Assembly (NCBI RefSeq): GCF_014932895.1
Contig: NZ_JACYOF010000003.1
Span: forward strand, 310,261-374,260
Direction of reading: 5' to 3'
From: Bacillus thuringiensis
GTDB lineage: Bacteria; Bacillota; Bacilli; Bacillales; Bacillaceae_G
DNA: 64,000 nucleotides
Below the pieces are notes generated by a model. The model was not told the DNA's origin, ran no database searches, and saw only the letters and a program-made list of their open reading frames with translations. Below, in pieces: positions 9,201 to 16,222 of this stretch; position 1 is the stretch's first letter; every line of letters starts with the position of its first letter. A program made the position numbers and the translations under genes.

Positions 9201-9531
9201 AAACTTCTTTAGGTTGTTTACTATCACTTGTTGAATTAACCGAGTTTTCGTTATCTTTCATTTCGGTATTTGATTTAAATTCTTCTTTCTTTAACTGCTG
9301 GTCGCTAAGTTTTTGATTAATAGGTACAAGTTTAGTATCTTGTTTTACAGTAGGATTCATATTTGGAATCTCTGGTGTTGAAAAAATACTTTGAAAGAAA
9401 AAATAAAATACTATACTTACGCTAACTATAGCGATACATAGAAACCAACTAAAAGCTATTTTCCTTCTTCCTTTAGGATCATAAAAAACAGGTTTTGATT
9501 TATCTTTCTCTTGTTGAATTTTTTTCTCCAT
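6292..9531 (-). CDS. three-domain membrane protein: GH18-like, NodB polysaccharide deacetylase, GT2 glycosyltransferase
   Basis: A 1079-residue protein. It starts with a short cytosolic tail and a membrane helix (about residues 25-50). A GH18-like domain (about 110-420) follows, with FSGINIDFEAI, the DxE acid of the family. A NodB domain (about 480-690) carries all five motifs: TFDDGP, HTFKH, RPPYE, DPEDW and LLHD. After a second membrane helix (about 715-740) comes a GT2 domain with VVIAAYNEE, LDADT, AEDTD and QRYRW, then C-terminal membrane helices. GT2 of this type polymerises hexosamine or related glycans, and deacetylase plus hydrolase would act outside. The combination recalls PgaB and PgaC of poly-N-acetylglucosamine synthesis in one chain. 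Product and substrate are inferred. It appears monocistronic. Confidence 0.9.
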   Translation of the reverse strand: MEKKIQQEKDKSKPVFYDPKGRRKIAFSWFLCIAIVSVSIVFYFFFQSIFSTPEIPNMNPTVKQDTKLVPINQKLSDQQLKKEEFKSNTEMKDNENSVNSTSDSKQPKEVYGFYVNWDENSTDSLKENIDSLTTLVPEWYHLKADLTISSEIKPEIVKLAEKNHVKIMPLLTNYTEEASGPDSGLIHKLLNSPDDVKTKFINDLVKQVEKNRFSGINIDFEAIPESDRENLTNFMKELTTVFYKHHLLVTQDVPANDKAFDYGVLAKVIDRMIVMMYDEHYGAGTPGPIASNKWFQHTLNELDLPSDKLIVAFGNYGYDWEVNSNVPAKSLTFSEVMTMAHDSNIKIQWDKISGNPYFRYKTGEKEHAAWFLDGVTLYNQVKIAMNNNAKGFALWRLGAEDPTIWKVLKDPIEVQNNPDVLHKIASLDEVNYSGQGEILQIENERQNGSRDYKVGKNGYLTDEVYQSLPSAYEVQRYGKANGKQIVLTFDDGPDSKYTPEILDILKENNIKAAFFVLGENAQQNSSIVKRIYDEGHEIGNHTFKHPNVADTSLLRTKVELNATQRLIQEITGHSTVLFRPPYEADANPDSSNEILPILRAQNMNYTMVAEKVDPEDWAIPSTNELVKRVLNPIYKGEGNVILLHDAGGNRTHTVEALPMIIKDLKKHGYSFVTIAELMDKERDEVMPPVSSEDKQYLLYNKAVFSGAGYSKHILTTIFYIAIGLGIFRFLFLIYFACKQKKKMKSRLFVNSSYQPFVSVVIAAYNEEKVIVKTIRSILDSNYREFEVIVVDDGSKDGTSKVIQETFYKHPKVRLIEKENGGKSSAMNLGFQKSRGEIFVTLDADTIIAQDAISLMIRHFEDHNVAAVSGNVKVGNKRNLLTTWQHVEYITGFNLERRAFDELNCITVVPGAIGAWRKKNVVESGYLSEDTLAEDTDLTITFLRQGHRIVYEEKAYAFTESPEDVKSLIKQRYRWSYGTLQCLWKHRKALFHSKHKTLGFIALPNMWLFQYVLQFIAPLADILMIIGLFGSNPLKVLGFYLVFFLMDLLASLFAFKLEKENPKPLVWLILQRFIYRQFMT

Positions 9532-9753
9532 TATATCTTTTACATACTCCTTTACGTCTTATTCTAAGTACAAACGCAAACTATATTAACTAGGATACAA
9601 AAATAGCTTAAAAGGCATATAGAATAATAATTTCCTCTTAGCCTTGAAATAAAACGAATCGCCCTCTTCAATATTTTATGCATTCTTCTTTACATTCCCT
9701 TAATGTTGTGTAGCAGGAATGTTTTTGTCCTCATTTTTAGGCCCGTTATTTTC
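9532..9753. other. intergenic; contains the former 3' end of rsgI
   Basis: In the rsgI frame, after its TAA at 9754-9756, seventeen further codons (ENNGPKNEDKNIPATQH) remain open down to a second stop at 9700-9702. The rest is AT-rich, and I see no other gene or clear terminator. Confidence 0.6.
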
Positions 9754-11115
9754 TTACTGAGGCCCTCTACCATTGTTCCCTTGCTGATTCCCATTATTTT
9801 CTTTCTGAGACCCTCTACCGTTATTCCCTTGCTGATTCCCATTATTTCCTTTCTGAGACCCTCTACCGTTATTTCCTTGCTGATTCCCATTATTTTCTTT
9901 CTGAGACCCTCTACCGTTATTTCCTTGCTGATTCCCATTATTTTCTTTCTGAAACCCTCTACCGTTATTTCCTTGCTGGTTCCCATTATTTTCTTTCTGA
10001 GACCCTCTACCGTTATTTCCTTGCTGATTTCCACTATCTTCTTTCTGAGGCCCTCTACCGTTATTTCCTTGCTGATTTCCACTATCTTCTTTCTGAGACC
10101 CTCTACCATTATTTCCTTGCTGATTCCCATTATTTTCTTTCTGAGACCCTCTGCCGTTATTCCCTTGCTGATTTCCACTATCTTCTTTCTGAGACCCTCT
10201 ATCGTTGTTTCCTTGCTGATTTTCACTATCTTCTTTCTGAGACCCCCTACCGTTGTTTTCTTGCTGTTGTCCGTTATTTTCTTTTATTTGCTTCGATGGC
10301 TGTTCCCCGGTTTTCTTTTGTTCTTTATGCTCTTGCTTCTCGTATTTTTTTTCTTTTACAGGTGACAAATCCGATGATGCATCAGGAGATGAGTTTGATT
10401 GCGAATGTATCTCCTCATGGTTTTCCACCTGATTAGACTGTGGTGCAGGAGGAGTAAGCGATTTTTTCTTCTCATTCTCTTGCTTTATATAGACCCCTGT
10501 GCCAATTCCTGCTTTCTTAGCATTCTCTCTCACTTGCATCGTACTGCTTTGATATACGACTGTAATATGTTTTGTCTCATACTCTTTCTTTAATTCTTGC
10601 ATAACCTTTTCCAACTGTGATTCTAGCGACTTGTCCTTTGTAACAGCTGTTAGCATAACTTGCTTATCACTCGTTAAGTACTCATCCTCTTGACTTTGCT
10701 TTATAATAGTACGTATTACGTCTTGCAGTTGTTTATTTTCCCATCGCTTCATTTCATTTAAAATACGCCTTCCATCATCATTACAAGCTCGCAAATCTAT
10801 AACACGAAGATCCTTTGTTACGCCCACCTCTAAACTTGGATTTATATCAACTGAGACATAAGCAAATACTTTTTCTTCCGGTTGGTTGTAGAAAAACAGC
10901 AACACACATAGAAAACAAGCAACAAGTAATGATGCAGGCTTTAAGAAAGAAGGAATTGAAAAACGCGGTGCTCTTTCTTCTTGTTCGTTAAACGAAATTT
11001 CCTCCCCCATCATGTAAGAGTGCGCTTTTCTTTTAAACGTAATAAATTCTCCATTTGGAGTTAAAACAACTACGCTATGTTTTTTTATATCCATCACAAT
11101 TCCTTTATTCATCAT
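9754..11115 (-). CDS. rsgI: RsgI-type membrane anti-sigma factor with C-terminal 16-residue repeats
   Basis: A 453-residue partner of SigI. The N-terminal RsgI domain (GIVMDIKKHSVVVLTPNGEF, residues about 4-50) binds the sigma factor. One membrane helix (about 60-80) is followed by the conserved extracellular domain YVSVDINPSLEVGVTKDLRVIDL to about residue 200. A charged Ser/Lys/Gln linker then leads to eleven tandem 16-residue repeats of the type ENNGNQQGNNGRGSQK. The extracellular tail presumably contacts the wall or polysaccharide. It overlaps sigI by 4 bases, so the two are translationally coupled. The present stop is AAG/AAA-to-TAA-like inside a twelfth repeat, and the frame stays open for 17 codons beyond it. 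Confidence 0.9.
   Translation of the reverse strand: MMNKGIVMDIKKHSVVVLTPNGEFITFKRKAHSYMMGEEISFNEQEERAPRFSIPSFLKPASLLVACFLCVLLFFYNQPEEKVFAYVSVDINPSLEVGVTKDLRVIDLRACNDDGRRILNEMKRWENKQLQDVIRTIIKQSQEDEYLTSDKQVMLTAVTKDKSLESQLEKVMQELKKEYETKHITVVYQSSTMQVRENAKKAGIGTGVYIKQENEKKKSLTPPAPQSNQVENHEEIHSQSNSSPDASSDLSPVKEKKYEKQEHKEQKKTGEQPSKQIKENNGQQQENNGRGSQKEDSENQQGNNDRGSQKEDSGNQQGNNGRGSQKENNGNQQGNNGRGSQKEDSGNQQGNNGRGPQKEDSGNQQGNNGRGSQKENNGNQQGNNGRGFQKENNGNQQGNNGRGSQKENNGNQQGNNGRGSQKGNNGNQQGNNGRGSQKENNGNQQGNNGRGPQ
9757..10284. repeat. eleven 48-bp tandem repeats inside rsgI
   Basis: The unit is 48 bp and encodes ENNGNQQGNNGRGSQK with variants EDSGNQQ..., ...GRGPQK and ...GRGFQK. Near-identity at DNA level indicates recent expansion by slippage or unequal recombination, so copy number should vary between strains. 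Because 48 is a multiple of three, long false frames also appear on the plus strand and in another minus frame. Confidence 0.95.
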
Positions 11116-11825
11116 GCTACCCCTCTTATATAATCAAGAATATATGTATAGTTGTTTGCAAAAATAATACACATTGCAATAATGTATTTTCTATGCCGCT
11201 CTAACGTTTTACGACTTACCCTAACACGTGGTTCAATATGTTTAAGCGGTAACTTTTTCTTTCGGAACAGCTCTTCCATCATTTTCTCGTCTTTTATAAT
11301 AATCTGTACAATTTCTATTAAGTGCTCACGCGTATCACGATGCTTAGGTGATTCCTTAGCAAGTTCTGAAAATGTGATTTTAAACTCAGCTAGCACACTT
11401 TGAAAATGAAGAATTTCCTCCTTACGGTTACTATTTTCCATCTCTTTCATATACTCCGTAAGCGATACCTGCATTTCTAACATTTCCTCTTGCTTATCTT
11501 CTTTTAAAAAGACAAGATTATGCTTAGACTCCTTGCGTATATAGTCAATTACGTCTCTTTTTATAAGAAGATCAGCAAAAGCTAGAAAAGATTTTCCTTT
11601 TGTATACGAATACTGTTCAATTGCTTCGTTAAACGCAAACAATCCAATGCTATATTCATCATCCTGTTCTGTAATATATCGACGGCAGACAGACGATATT
11701 GATTTTCTAATAAAAGGCTGATACTGTACGATAAAAGCTTCCTTATCTCCTCCGTTGTTTTGTATGTTATATACGATATCTTCTATTTTCGTTTTTTTTA
11801 AGATCTTCATTACTAAACTCAACAC
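11112..11825 (-). CDS. sigI: RNA polymerase sigma factor SigI
   Basis: A 237-residue sigma-70-family factor of the SigI group. The region-2 sequence DDEYSIGLFAFNEAIEQY...GKSFLAFADLLIKRDVIDYIRKE (about residues 58-100) is its hallmark, and the C-terminal half carries the SigI-specific helix-turn-helix (LKHIEPRVRVSRKTLERHRKYI). In Bacillus SigI is linked to heat and envelope stress and is held by RsgI. The start is probably GTG at 11825, with GGGAG 7 bases upstream. It is the first gene of the sigI-rsgI operon. Confidence 0.92.
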   Translation of the reverse strand: MLSLVMKILKKTKIEDIVYNIQNNGGDKEAFIVQYQPFIRKSISSVCRRYITEQDDEYSIGLFAFNEAIEQYSYTKGKSFLAFADLLIKRDVIDYIRKESKHNLVFLKEDKQEEMLEMQVSLTEYMKEMENSNRKEEILHFQSVLAEFKITFSELAKESPKHRDTREHLIEIVQIIIKDEKMMEELFRKKKLPLKHIEPRVRVSRKTLERHRKYIIAMCIIFANNYTYILDYIRGVA

Positions 11826-11862
11826 TAGTAATCTCCCTGCCTCCTTCTGCTTTAAATAGCAA

Positions 11863-11887
11863 AATGGTCACTAAACAAGTGACCATT
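11863..11887 (-). terminator. terminator-like hairpin between the broken gene and sigI
   Basis: The 9-bp perfect stem AATGGTCAC/GTGACCATT with a 7-base loop and a T-rich minus-strand flank probably ended the transcript of the degraded gene at 11925-12212. Confidence 0.65.
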
Positions 11888-11924
11888 CAAGCACATTTTC
11901 TTAGTACTTTTCTTTTGGCTTGTC

Positions 11925-12212
11925 TTATTTCTGTTGCACATATTTTTCGCAAATGACTTTTTCACCATTTTCTTGATAATTTTTCTTTTCTACTTGCGCC
12001 AGAGTTAAGTCTACATTTTGATCTACTTTTTTATTTTCTTTCGCAATAGCTTTCGCTTGTTTTTCTTATTCCTTTTCTATTTTAGCTGTAATCTTTGAAT
12101 AACTCTTCTCTATATTTTTGGTAATTTCAGCTTTCGCTTTCGGATTCCCCGTTTGATCTAGCAATTTTATTAATGCTTCAATGTTGTTTTCGATGTGTAC
12201 TTTTTCTTTCAT
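11925..12212 (-). pseudogene. broken 95-codon gene, DUF5667-like tail
   Basis: From ATG at 12212 the minus strand reads MKEKVHIENNIEALIKLLDQ and on through IEKSYSKITAKIEKE to an in-frame TAA at codon 49 (12066-12068). It then continues in the same frame with EKQAKAIAKENKKVDQNVDL and a normal stop at 11925. A CAA-to-TAA change would explain it. The Lys/Glu-rich helical character and the HIENNIEALIKLL...KNIEKS pattern resemble the end of DUF5667-type proteins, so it may be the remnant of a longer gene. No good ribosome site was found at the ATG. Confidence 0.55.
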
Positions 12213-12300
12213 TTTCTTTACTATATATATTCGTAGGAACAAAAAAATTTATGGGGGTCAAAAAAACATTTTTTATAAAATAGCTATTTATTTCAAAATA

Positions 12301-12343
12301 AAAGCCATCAATTTAAAAAAAGATTAATCAAATTGATGGCTTT
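12301..12343. terminator. strong hairpin terminator, probably bidirectional
   Basis: A perfect 14-bp stem, AAAGCCATCAATTT/AAATTGATGGCTTT, has T-rich flanks on both sides and lies about 170 bases beyond the GT2 gene stop. The rest of 12213-12513 shows no gene. Confidence 0.8.
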
Positions 12344-12513
12344 CTTGTTATATTTATTTTTTTATAACTAAGGTTAATCATATAAGCTTTTAATTGTAGT
12401 TATCCTTTTTTCCTATCGCTTCTATTGCAAGTACGATATAAGTTTTTATCGGCTACCCATCCACTAAAATAGTATCAGCTTTTCTTACTATTCCTTGCCG
12501 ATTTTCTCCGTGG

Positions 12514-13275
12514 TTATCTTTCTTGGTTATCATAATACGTTTTATCTGCGTATTTTTTATCAGTTCCTTTTAGATAAGCTAGGATTACTTTTGGATTTTT
12601 AAATAAAGCCCAGTCTCCATATTTATCAAATCTTCTGCACGAAGTTATCATTCCATTTTTTATTGTACCGAATTTTTTATTATTTTGCTTTCCCCATTTT
12701 TTTAACCGTTTAGCGAAATCTGCATCTTCTGCCATAAGCATATTTTCATTAAATCCGTTTATTATCATAAAGTCTTTTTTATAGCACCAAAAAACCCCTA
12801 CAGATATAGCTCCATACTTAAAAAGTAAGGGGATTATTATTAACATTGCGGAAAGAAATATTCCTAAAGATATTCTTTCAAACTTCCCAGTTACCCCACC
12901 ACCAATGTATTTACCTGAAGCTAAATATTTATCTACATTACACAACATAGATTCTGTCATTTGGGTATCAGCGTCTATAGTAATGATTATTTCTCCACTA
13001 GCTATTTCGGCTCCTGCATTTCGAATTTTAGATAAGTTTTTATCGTTATTTTTTAATGTAATACAGTTATAAGATTTTGCTATTTCCTCTGTTTTATCTG
13101 TGCAACGATTTAAAACAACTATGACTTCAGTTTGATCTTTATATGACTTCGATGCCTTTGCAATTGAATCTAAACATTTTCTAATGTACTTTTCTTCATT
13201 GTGTGCAGGGATTATAATAGAAAACTTCACATCTTTTTCTTGATTGCCTCTTGAAGATTCGTTTGTTTCAGTCAT
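12514..13275 (-). CDS. GT2-family glycosyltransferase
   Basis: A 253-residue GT-A fold enzyme. FSIIIPAHNEEKYIRKCLDSI near residue 18 and the nucleotide-sugar/metal motif TIDADTQ (about 98) are present, then MAEDADFAKRLKKWG (about 180) as the catalytic ED region. A hydrophobic stretch (ISLGIFLSAMLIIIPLLF, about 135-155) suggests membrane contact. The family transfers sugars from nucleotide donors to lipid or glycan acceptors, and the acceptor here is unknown. It stands alone, with AGGGAGGG before the ATG. Confidence 0.85.
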   Translation of the reverse strand: MTETNESSRGNQEKDVKFSIIIPAHNEEKYIRKCLDSIAKASKSYKDQTEVIVVLNRCTDKTEEIAKSYNCITLKNNDKNLSKIRNAGAEIASGEIIITIDADTQMTESMLCNVDKYLASGKYIGGGVTGKFERISLGIFLSAMLIIIPLLFKYGAISVGVFWCYKKDFMIINGFNENMLMAEDADFAKRLKKWGKQNNKKFGTIKNGMITSCRRFDKYGDWALFKNPKVILAYLKGTDKKYADKTYYDNQER

Positions 13276-13428
13276 AATATCCCTCCCTTATTTTATAAAA
13301 AAAATATCTATTACATATATTAACATTTATTAGGATATATTATAGAAACTGAAGTTAAAAAATAACTTAAATTGTAGTGGATTAGTGTATCTCAATGATT
13401 CTACATGGAATGTATATAAACTGAACAC

Positions 13429-13466
13429 AAAAGAAACCCTTCTAATTCGTTTAGAGGGATTTCTTT
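13429..13466. terminator. imperfect hairpin
   Basis: AAAGAAACCCT pairs with AGGGATTTCTTT with one bulge, followed by T-rich sequence on the plus strand. No gene upstream on that strand explains it. Confidence 0.45.
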
Positions 13467-13600
13467 TATTTAAAAGGGGGTCGCCACATTGCTATTAAGT
13501 TTGAATTTCATAGTGCCCCAGAAGGAATTTTTGTACTATCTTGTAACAAAAAGCTTATTTTTGGGTATTTGCTTTTCTTAGTGTGCTGGCGATGGGCTAT

Positions 13601-13695
13601 CACCACATATCTATCAAGCTAAGGCTTTGAAATATCCCCGAAACGAAAAAACGTTATTCTCTCTGTAGAAATATACAGGAAGAATAACGTTTTTT
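13601..13695. repeat. dispersed repeat unit, copy B
   Basis: CACCACATATCTATCAAGCT (13601-13620) is followed 25 bases later by the stem AAAAAACGTTATTCT/AGAATAACGTTTTTT (13646-13660 with 13681-13695), inner part CTGTA/TACAG. The first part recurs at 31183-31205 and the hairpin at 5461-5509, so the two parts travel together or separately. This looks like the end of a small mobile or palindromic element. Confidence 0.55.
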
Positions 13696-13766
13696 TTACC
13701 TCTTCTATTAAATGTGCATGCTATGTTTACATATGAGATGATGCCTGTATTAACCCTTTATTAATA

Positions 13767-13915
13767 CTAAAATGGGAAGTATACCAAAATAACATGATGA
13801 ATACCCTGTCCCAAAGCGTGTGCAATCATCGCATATTGTAATCCTATATTCTGGTATACCCAACCAAAAACCATTCCCAAAATGCTATAGCTGCGTACCA
13901 TGATAAGGTTGTTCA
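13767..13915 (-). pseudogene. C-terminal remnant of a CPBP-family membrane protease
   Basis: On the minus strand one frame reads ILGMVFGWVYQNIGLQYAM then IAHALGQGIHHVILVYFPF and a stop at 13767. The pattern GxxFGWxYxxxGLxxAMxAHxxxxxxHH matches the last conserved helices of CPBP (Abi) proteases. No start or upstream catalytic EExxxR motif was found, so only about 45 residues survive. It lies in the same gap as the repeat copies, suggesting an insertion or deletion event. The remainder of 13276-14115 holds no other gene. Confidence 0.55.
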
Positions 13916-14115
13916 GACGGCCAAACATCGTAATTGTTACATTATTTTCAAATAGAAAAACGTTATTTTTTCTTGCAACAATATAAAAAAGATAAGTTTT
14001 TTTCTTTATTGTGATAAAATTTGATATTTAAGAGTGTAACTAGTCGCTTACCAACAGCCTTTTCAGAGAAGGTAAAACGCCCTCCTTCTATGAGTTAACA
14101 ACTATTCATTTGTAA

Positions 14116-14952
14116 TCAGTCCTTTAGAAATGATAGCAGTGCTTCATTAAATTCTTTGGCATGTGTTGCATTTAACCCATGTGGACCACCCTTTATTAAA
14201 GCTACTTTAGAATTAGCAATTGCTTCATGTGTTAGCTTCCCACTATATTCAAATGGAACAGTTGCATCTGAATCACCATGAATAACAAGGGTAGGTATAT
14301 TAAACTTGACTAAATCTCCTCTGAAGTCCGTTTTGCTGAAGGCAGCAATACAATCTAGTGTTCCTTTAGGCGATGCACCCGCTGCAATATCCCTATTGTA
14401 AAGTCGGAATGGTTCACTGACTAAGTCAGTTCGATCTCCAGCAGCAAAAAATCCTTTCGTAAACTCATCAAGAAATGCTAGGCGATCATTTTTTACTCCA
14501 TTTTCAAATCCTTGAATTGCTGCATCATCTAATACTCCCTCAGGATGATCTGCTGACTTGTAAAGAAATGGTGGTACAGCTCCTGCAAATACAGCCTTTT
14601 CTACTCTATTTGTTCCATAGTTTCCAATATAGCGAGCTACTTCTCCACCCCCCATTGAAAATCCGACCAGTGTGACATCTTGGAGATCTATATGCTCTAG
14701 TAACAGATGTAAATCAGTTGCAAACGTATCATAGTCATAACCGTTCCATGGCTGAGAAGATTTTCCGAACCCTCGGCGGTCATAAGTTATGACTCTGTAT
14801 CCAGCCTCAACGAGAGCAGGAACTTGGTATTCCCATGATCGACCACTTAATGGCCAACCGTGAATTAGTACTACCGGCTTCCCTGTACCATGATCCTCAT
14901 AATATAACTCAATAGGTGTTTGATTTTCGGTTCCTACAGTAATTTTTGCCAT
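14116..14952 (-). CDS. alpha/beta hydrolase of the non-heme chloroperoxidase-like group
   Basis: A 278-residue hydrolase. It shows the oxyanion motif LIHGWPLSGRSWE, the nucleophile elbow GFSMGGGE (Ser about residue 97), the acid in HGDSDATVP (about 225) and the histidine in GGPHGLN (about 252), so the triad is complete. This group comprises esterases with perhydrolase (haloperoxidase-like) side activity. The start is taken at 14952 (MAKITVGTENQ) because GGAGG lies 6-7 bases before it; an upstream ATG at 14997 has no such site. It is divergent from the isochorismatase-like operon and shares its control region. Confidence 0.88.
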   Translation of the reverse strand: MAKITVGTENQTPIELYYEDHGTGKPVVLIHGWPLSGRSWEYQVPALVEAGYRVITYDRRGFGKSSQPWNGYDYDTFATDLHLLLEHIDLQDVTLVGFSMGGGEVARYIGNYGTNRVEKAVFAGAVPPFLYKSADHPEGVLDDAAIQGFENGVKNDRLAFLDEFTKGFFAAGDRTDLVSEPFRLYNRDIAAGASPKGTLDCIAAFSKTDFRGDLVKFNIPTLVIHGDSDATVPFEYSGKLTHEAIANSKVALIKGGPHGLNATHAKEFNEALLSFLKD

Positions 14953-15198
14953 TCTTCTACCTCCAAAAATTATTTTGATATATATCCTTTTCTTCAATAA
15001 TCCAAATGAATCTCGTAACCTATTTATGCACGTTTATGTTGTGGACTCTAAGCATGAAACTCTATTGTTCCGATGAATTCATTTTCTGTTTTTGTAACAA
15101 TTCCCTATCTAATACCTTTTTCATCATGAAATAATTGCTGAACATTCCTCATATTCAATTCTAATAACAAAAATAGGTGACTATCAATATTGTTCTAT

Positions 15199-15325
15199 CT
15201 ATAGAATGTATAGGTAAAACCAATCAATTTTATGGTAAAAATAACTATAGTTACCATCTATACGAATTATAGATAATTTAGAATTGATTAACGAATTGGT
15301 TTTCAAATACTATAAATTTGTATAG
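15199..15325. promoter_or_regulatory. three CTATA-N5/6-TATAG palindromes in the divergent control region
   Basis: CTATAGAATGTATAG (15199-15213), CTATACGAATTATAG (15258-15272) and CTATAAATTTGTATAG (15310-15325) share CTATA/TATAG arms; a smaller AACTATAGTT lies at 15244-15253. They occupy the 430-bp gap between the alpha/beta hydrolase and the first YcaC-like gene. They look like operators for one regulator controlling both directions. No regulator gene is adjacent. No gene was seen in 14953-15381. Confidence 0.6.
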
Positions 15326-15381
15326 CGCTTCATGTTCTGTGAATGCTGCTATAACTAATATAACGAAAAGAGGAATACATA

Positions 15382-16026
15382 ATGGCTGATCTCTATTCTC
15401 GTATTAACAAAGATGATGCTGTCGTTCTTTTAGTAGATCATCAAACTGGTCTTATGTCCGGACTAGTACGTGACTATGGTGTTGATGAATTCAAGAACAA
15501 TGTTTTAGCTCTTGCTCACACTGCTAAGTTTTTTGATTTACCAATTATTTTAACAACAAGCTTTGAAAACGGACCAAACGGACCTTTAATGCAAGAATTG
15601 GTTGATCTCTTTCCTCACGCACCAAAAATAGCTCGACCTGGACAAATTAACGCATGGGATAATGATGATTTTGTAAAAGCAATCGAAGAAACTGAAAAAA
15701 AACAACTTATCATCGCGGGCGTAGTTACAGATGTTTGCGTTGCTTTCCCGGCACTTTCCGCTATAAAAGCTGGATATGAAGTATTTGCTGTTACCGATGC
15801 CTCAGGAACTTTCAGTAAACAAGTTGCAGATGCTGCCAATACGCGTATGGCACATAGTGGCGTACAACTTATGAACTGGTTTAGCGTAGCGTGCGAATTA
15901 CAACGCGATTGGCGCAACGATGTCGAAGGTTTTGGCAATTTGCTTGCTAGTAATCTTCCAGGTTATCAAAATATAATTGGAAGCTATAGGGGAGCTCAAC
16001 GAGATCTTAGTAAACAAAATGCATAA
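15382..16026 (+). CDS. YcaC-like cysteine hydrolase (isochorismatase superfamily)
   Basis: A 214-residue protein closely resembling E. coli YcaC. It has AVVLLVDHQTGLMSGLVRDY (Asp nucleophile base, about residue 19), TSFENGPNGP, IARPGQINAWDN, and the catalytic cysteine in IIAGVVTDVCVAFPALSAI (about residue 117). YcaC forms octameric rings, and its physiological substrate is not established. It lacks signal peptide or membrane segments. AAGAGG stands ahead of the ATG. It is the first gene of a plus-strand set running to 19306, although a 196-base gap separates it from the next. Confidence 0.9.
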   Translation: MADLYSRINKDDAVVLLVDHQTGLMSGLVRDYGVDEFKNNVLALAHTAKFFDLPIILTTSFENGPNGPLMQELVDLFPHAPKIARPGQINAWDNDDFVKAIEETEKKQLIIAGVVTDVCVAFPALSAIKAGYEVFAVTDASGTFSKQVADAANTRMAHSGVQLMNWFSVACELQRDWRNDVEGFGNLLASNLPGYQNIIGSYRGAQRDLSKQNA

Positions 16027-16222
16027 ATTTATTCCTAAGAAATAGCTATAAATCACTTTTTTAAAGTGGATAGTATAAATTTAGCGCTGATTTAATCAGC
16101 AATCTCTTTTAAATTAAACAGTATAACAAAGCTTTTATTTTTACGATTACAGTTTAAATTAACAGAAAATAAATTATTTTCAATAACTTAATTTGAAACA
16201 ATTAAAAAAGGAGCGTTTTATT

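Noticed and set aside
9690-10226. Minus-strand 178-codon repetitive frame (LRKKIMGISKEITVEG units)
   Set aside because: Alternative frame of the same 48-bp repeats inside rsgI, without an independent start site.
9757-10284. Possible CRISPR array
   Set aside because: Units are contiguous, translate in frame and have no unique spacers.
9703-10365. Plus-strand 220-codon repetitive frame opposite rsgI
   Set aside because: It is a shadow produced by the 48-bp repeats (multiple of three keeps every frame open). It lacks a ribosome site, and its LLRPSTVIPLL-type repeats are simply the antisense of the Asn/Gln repeats.
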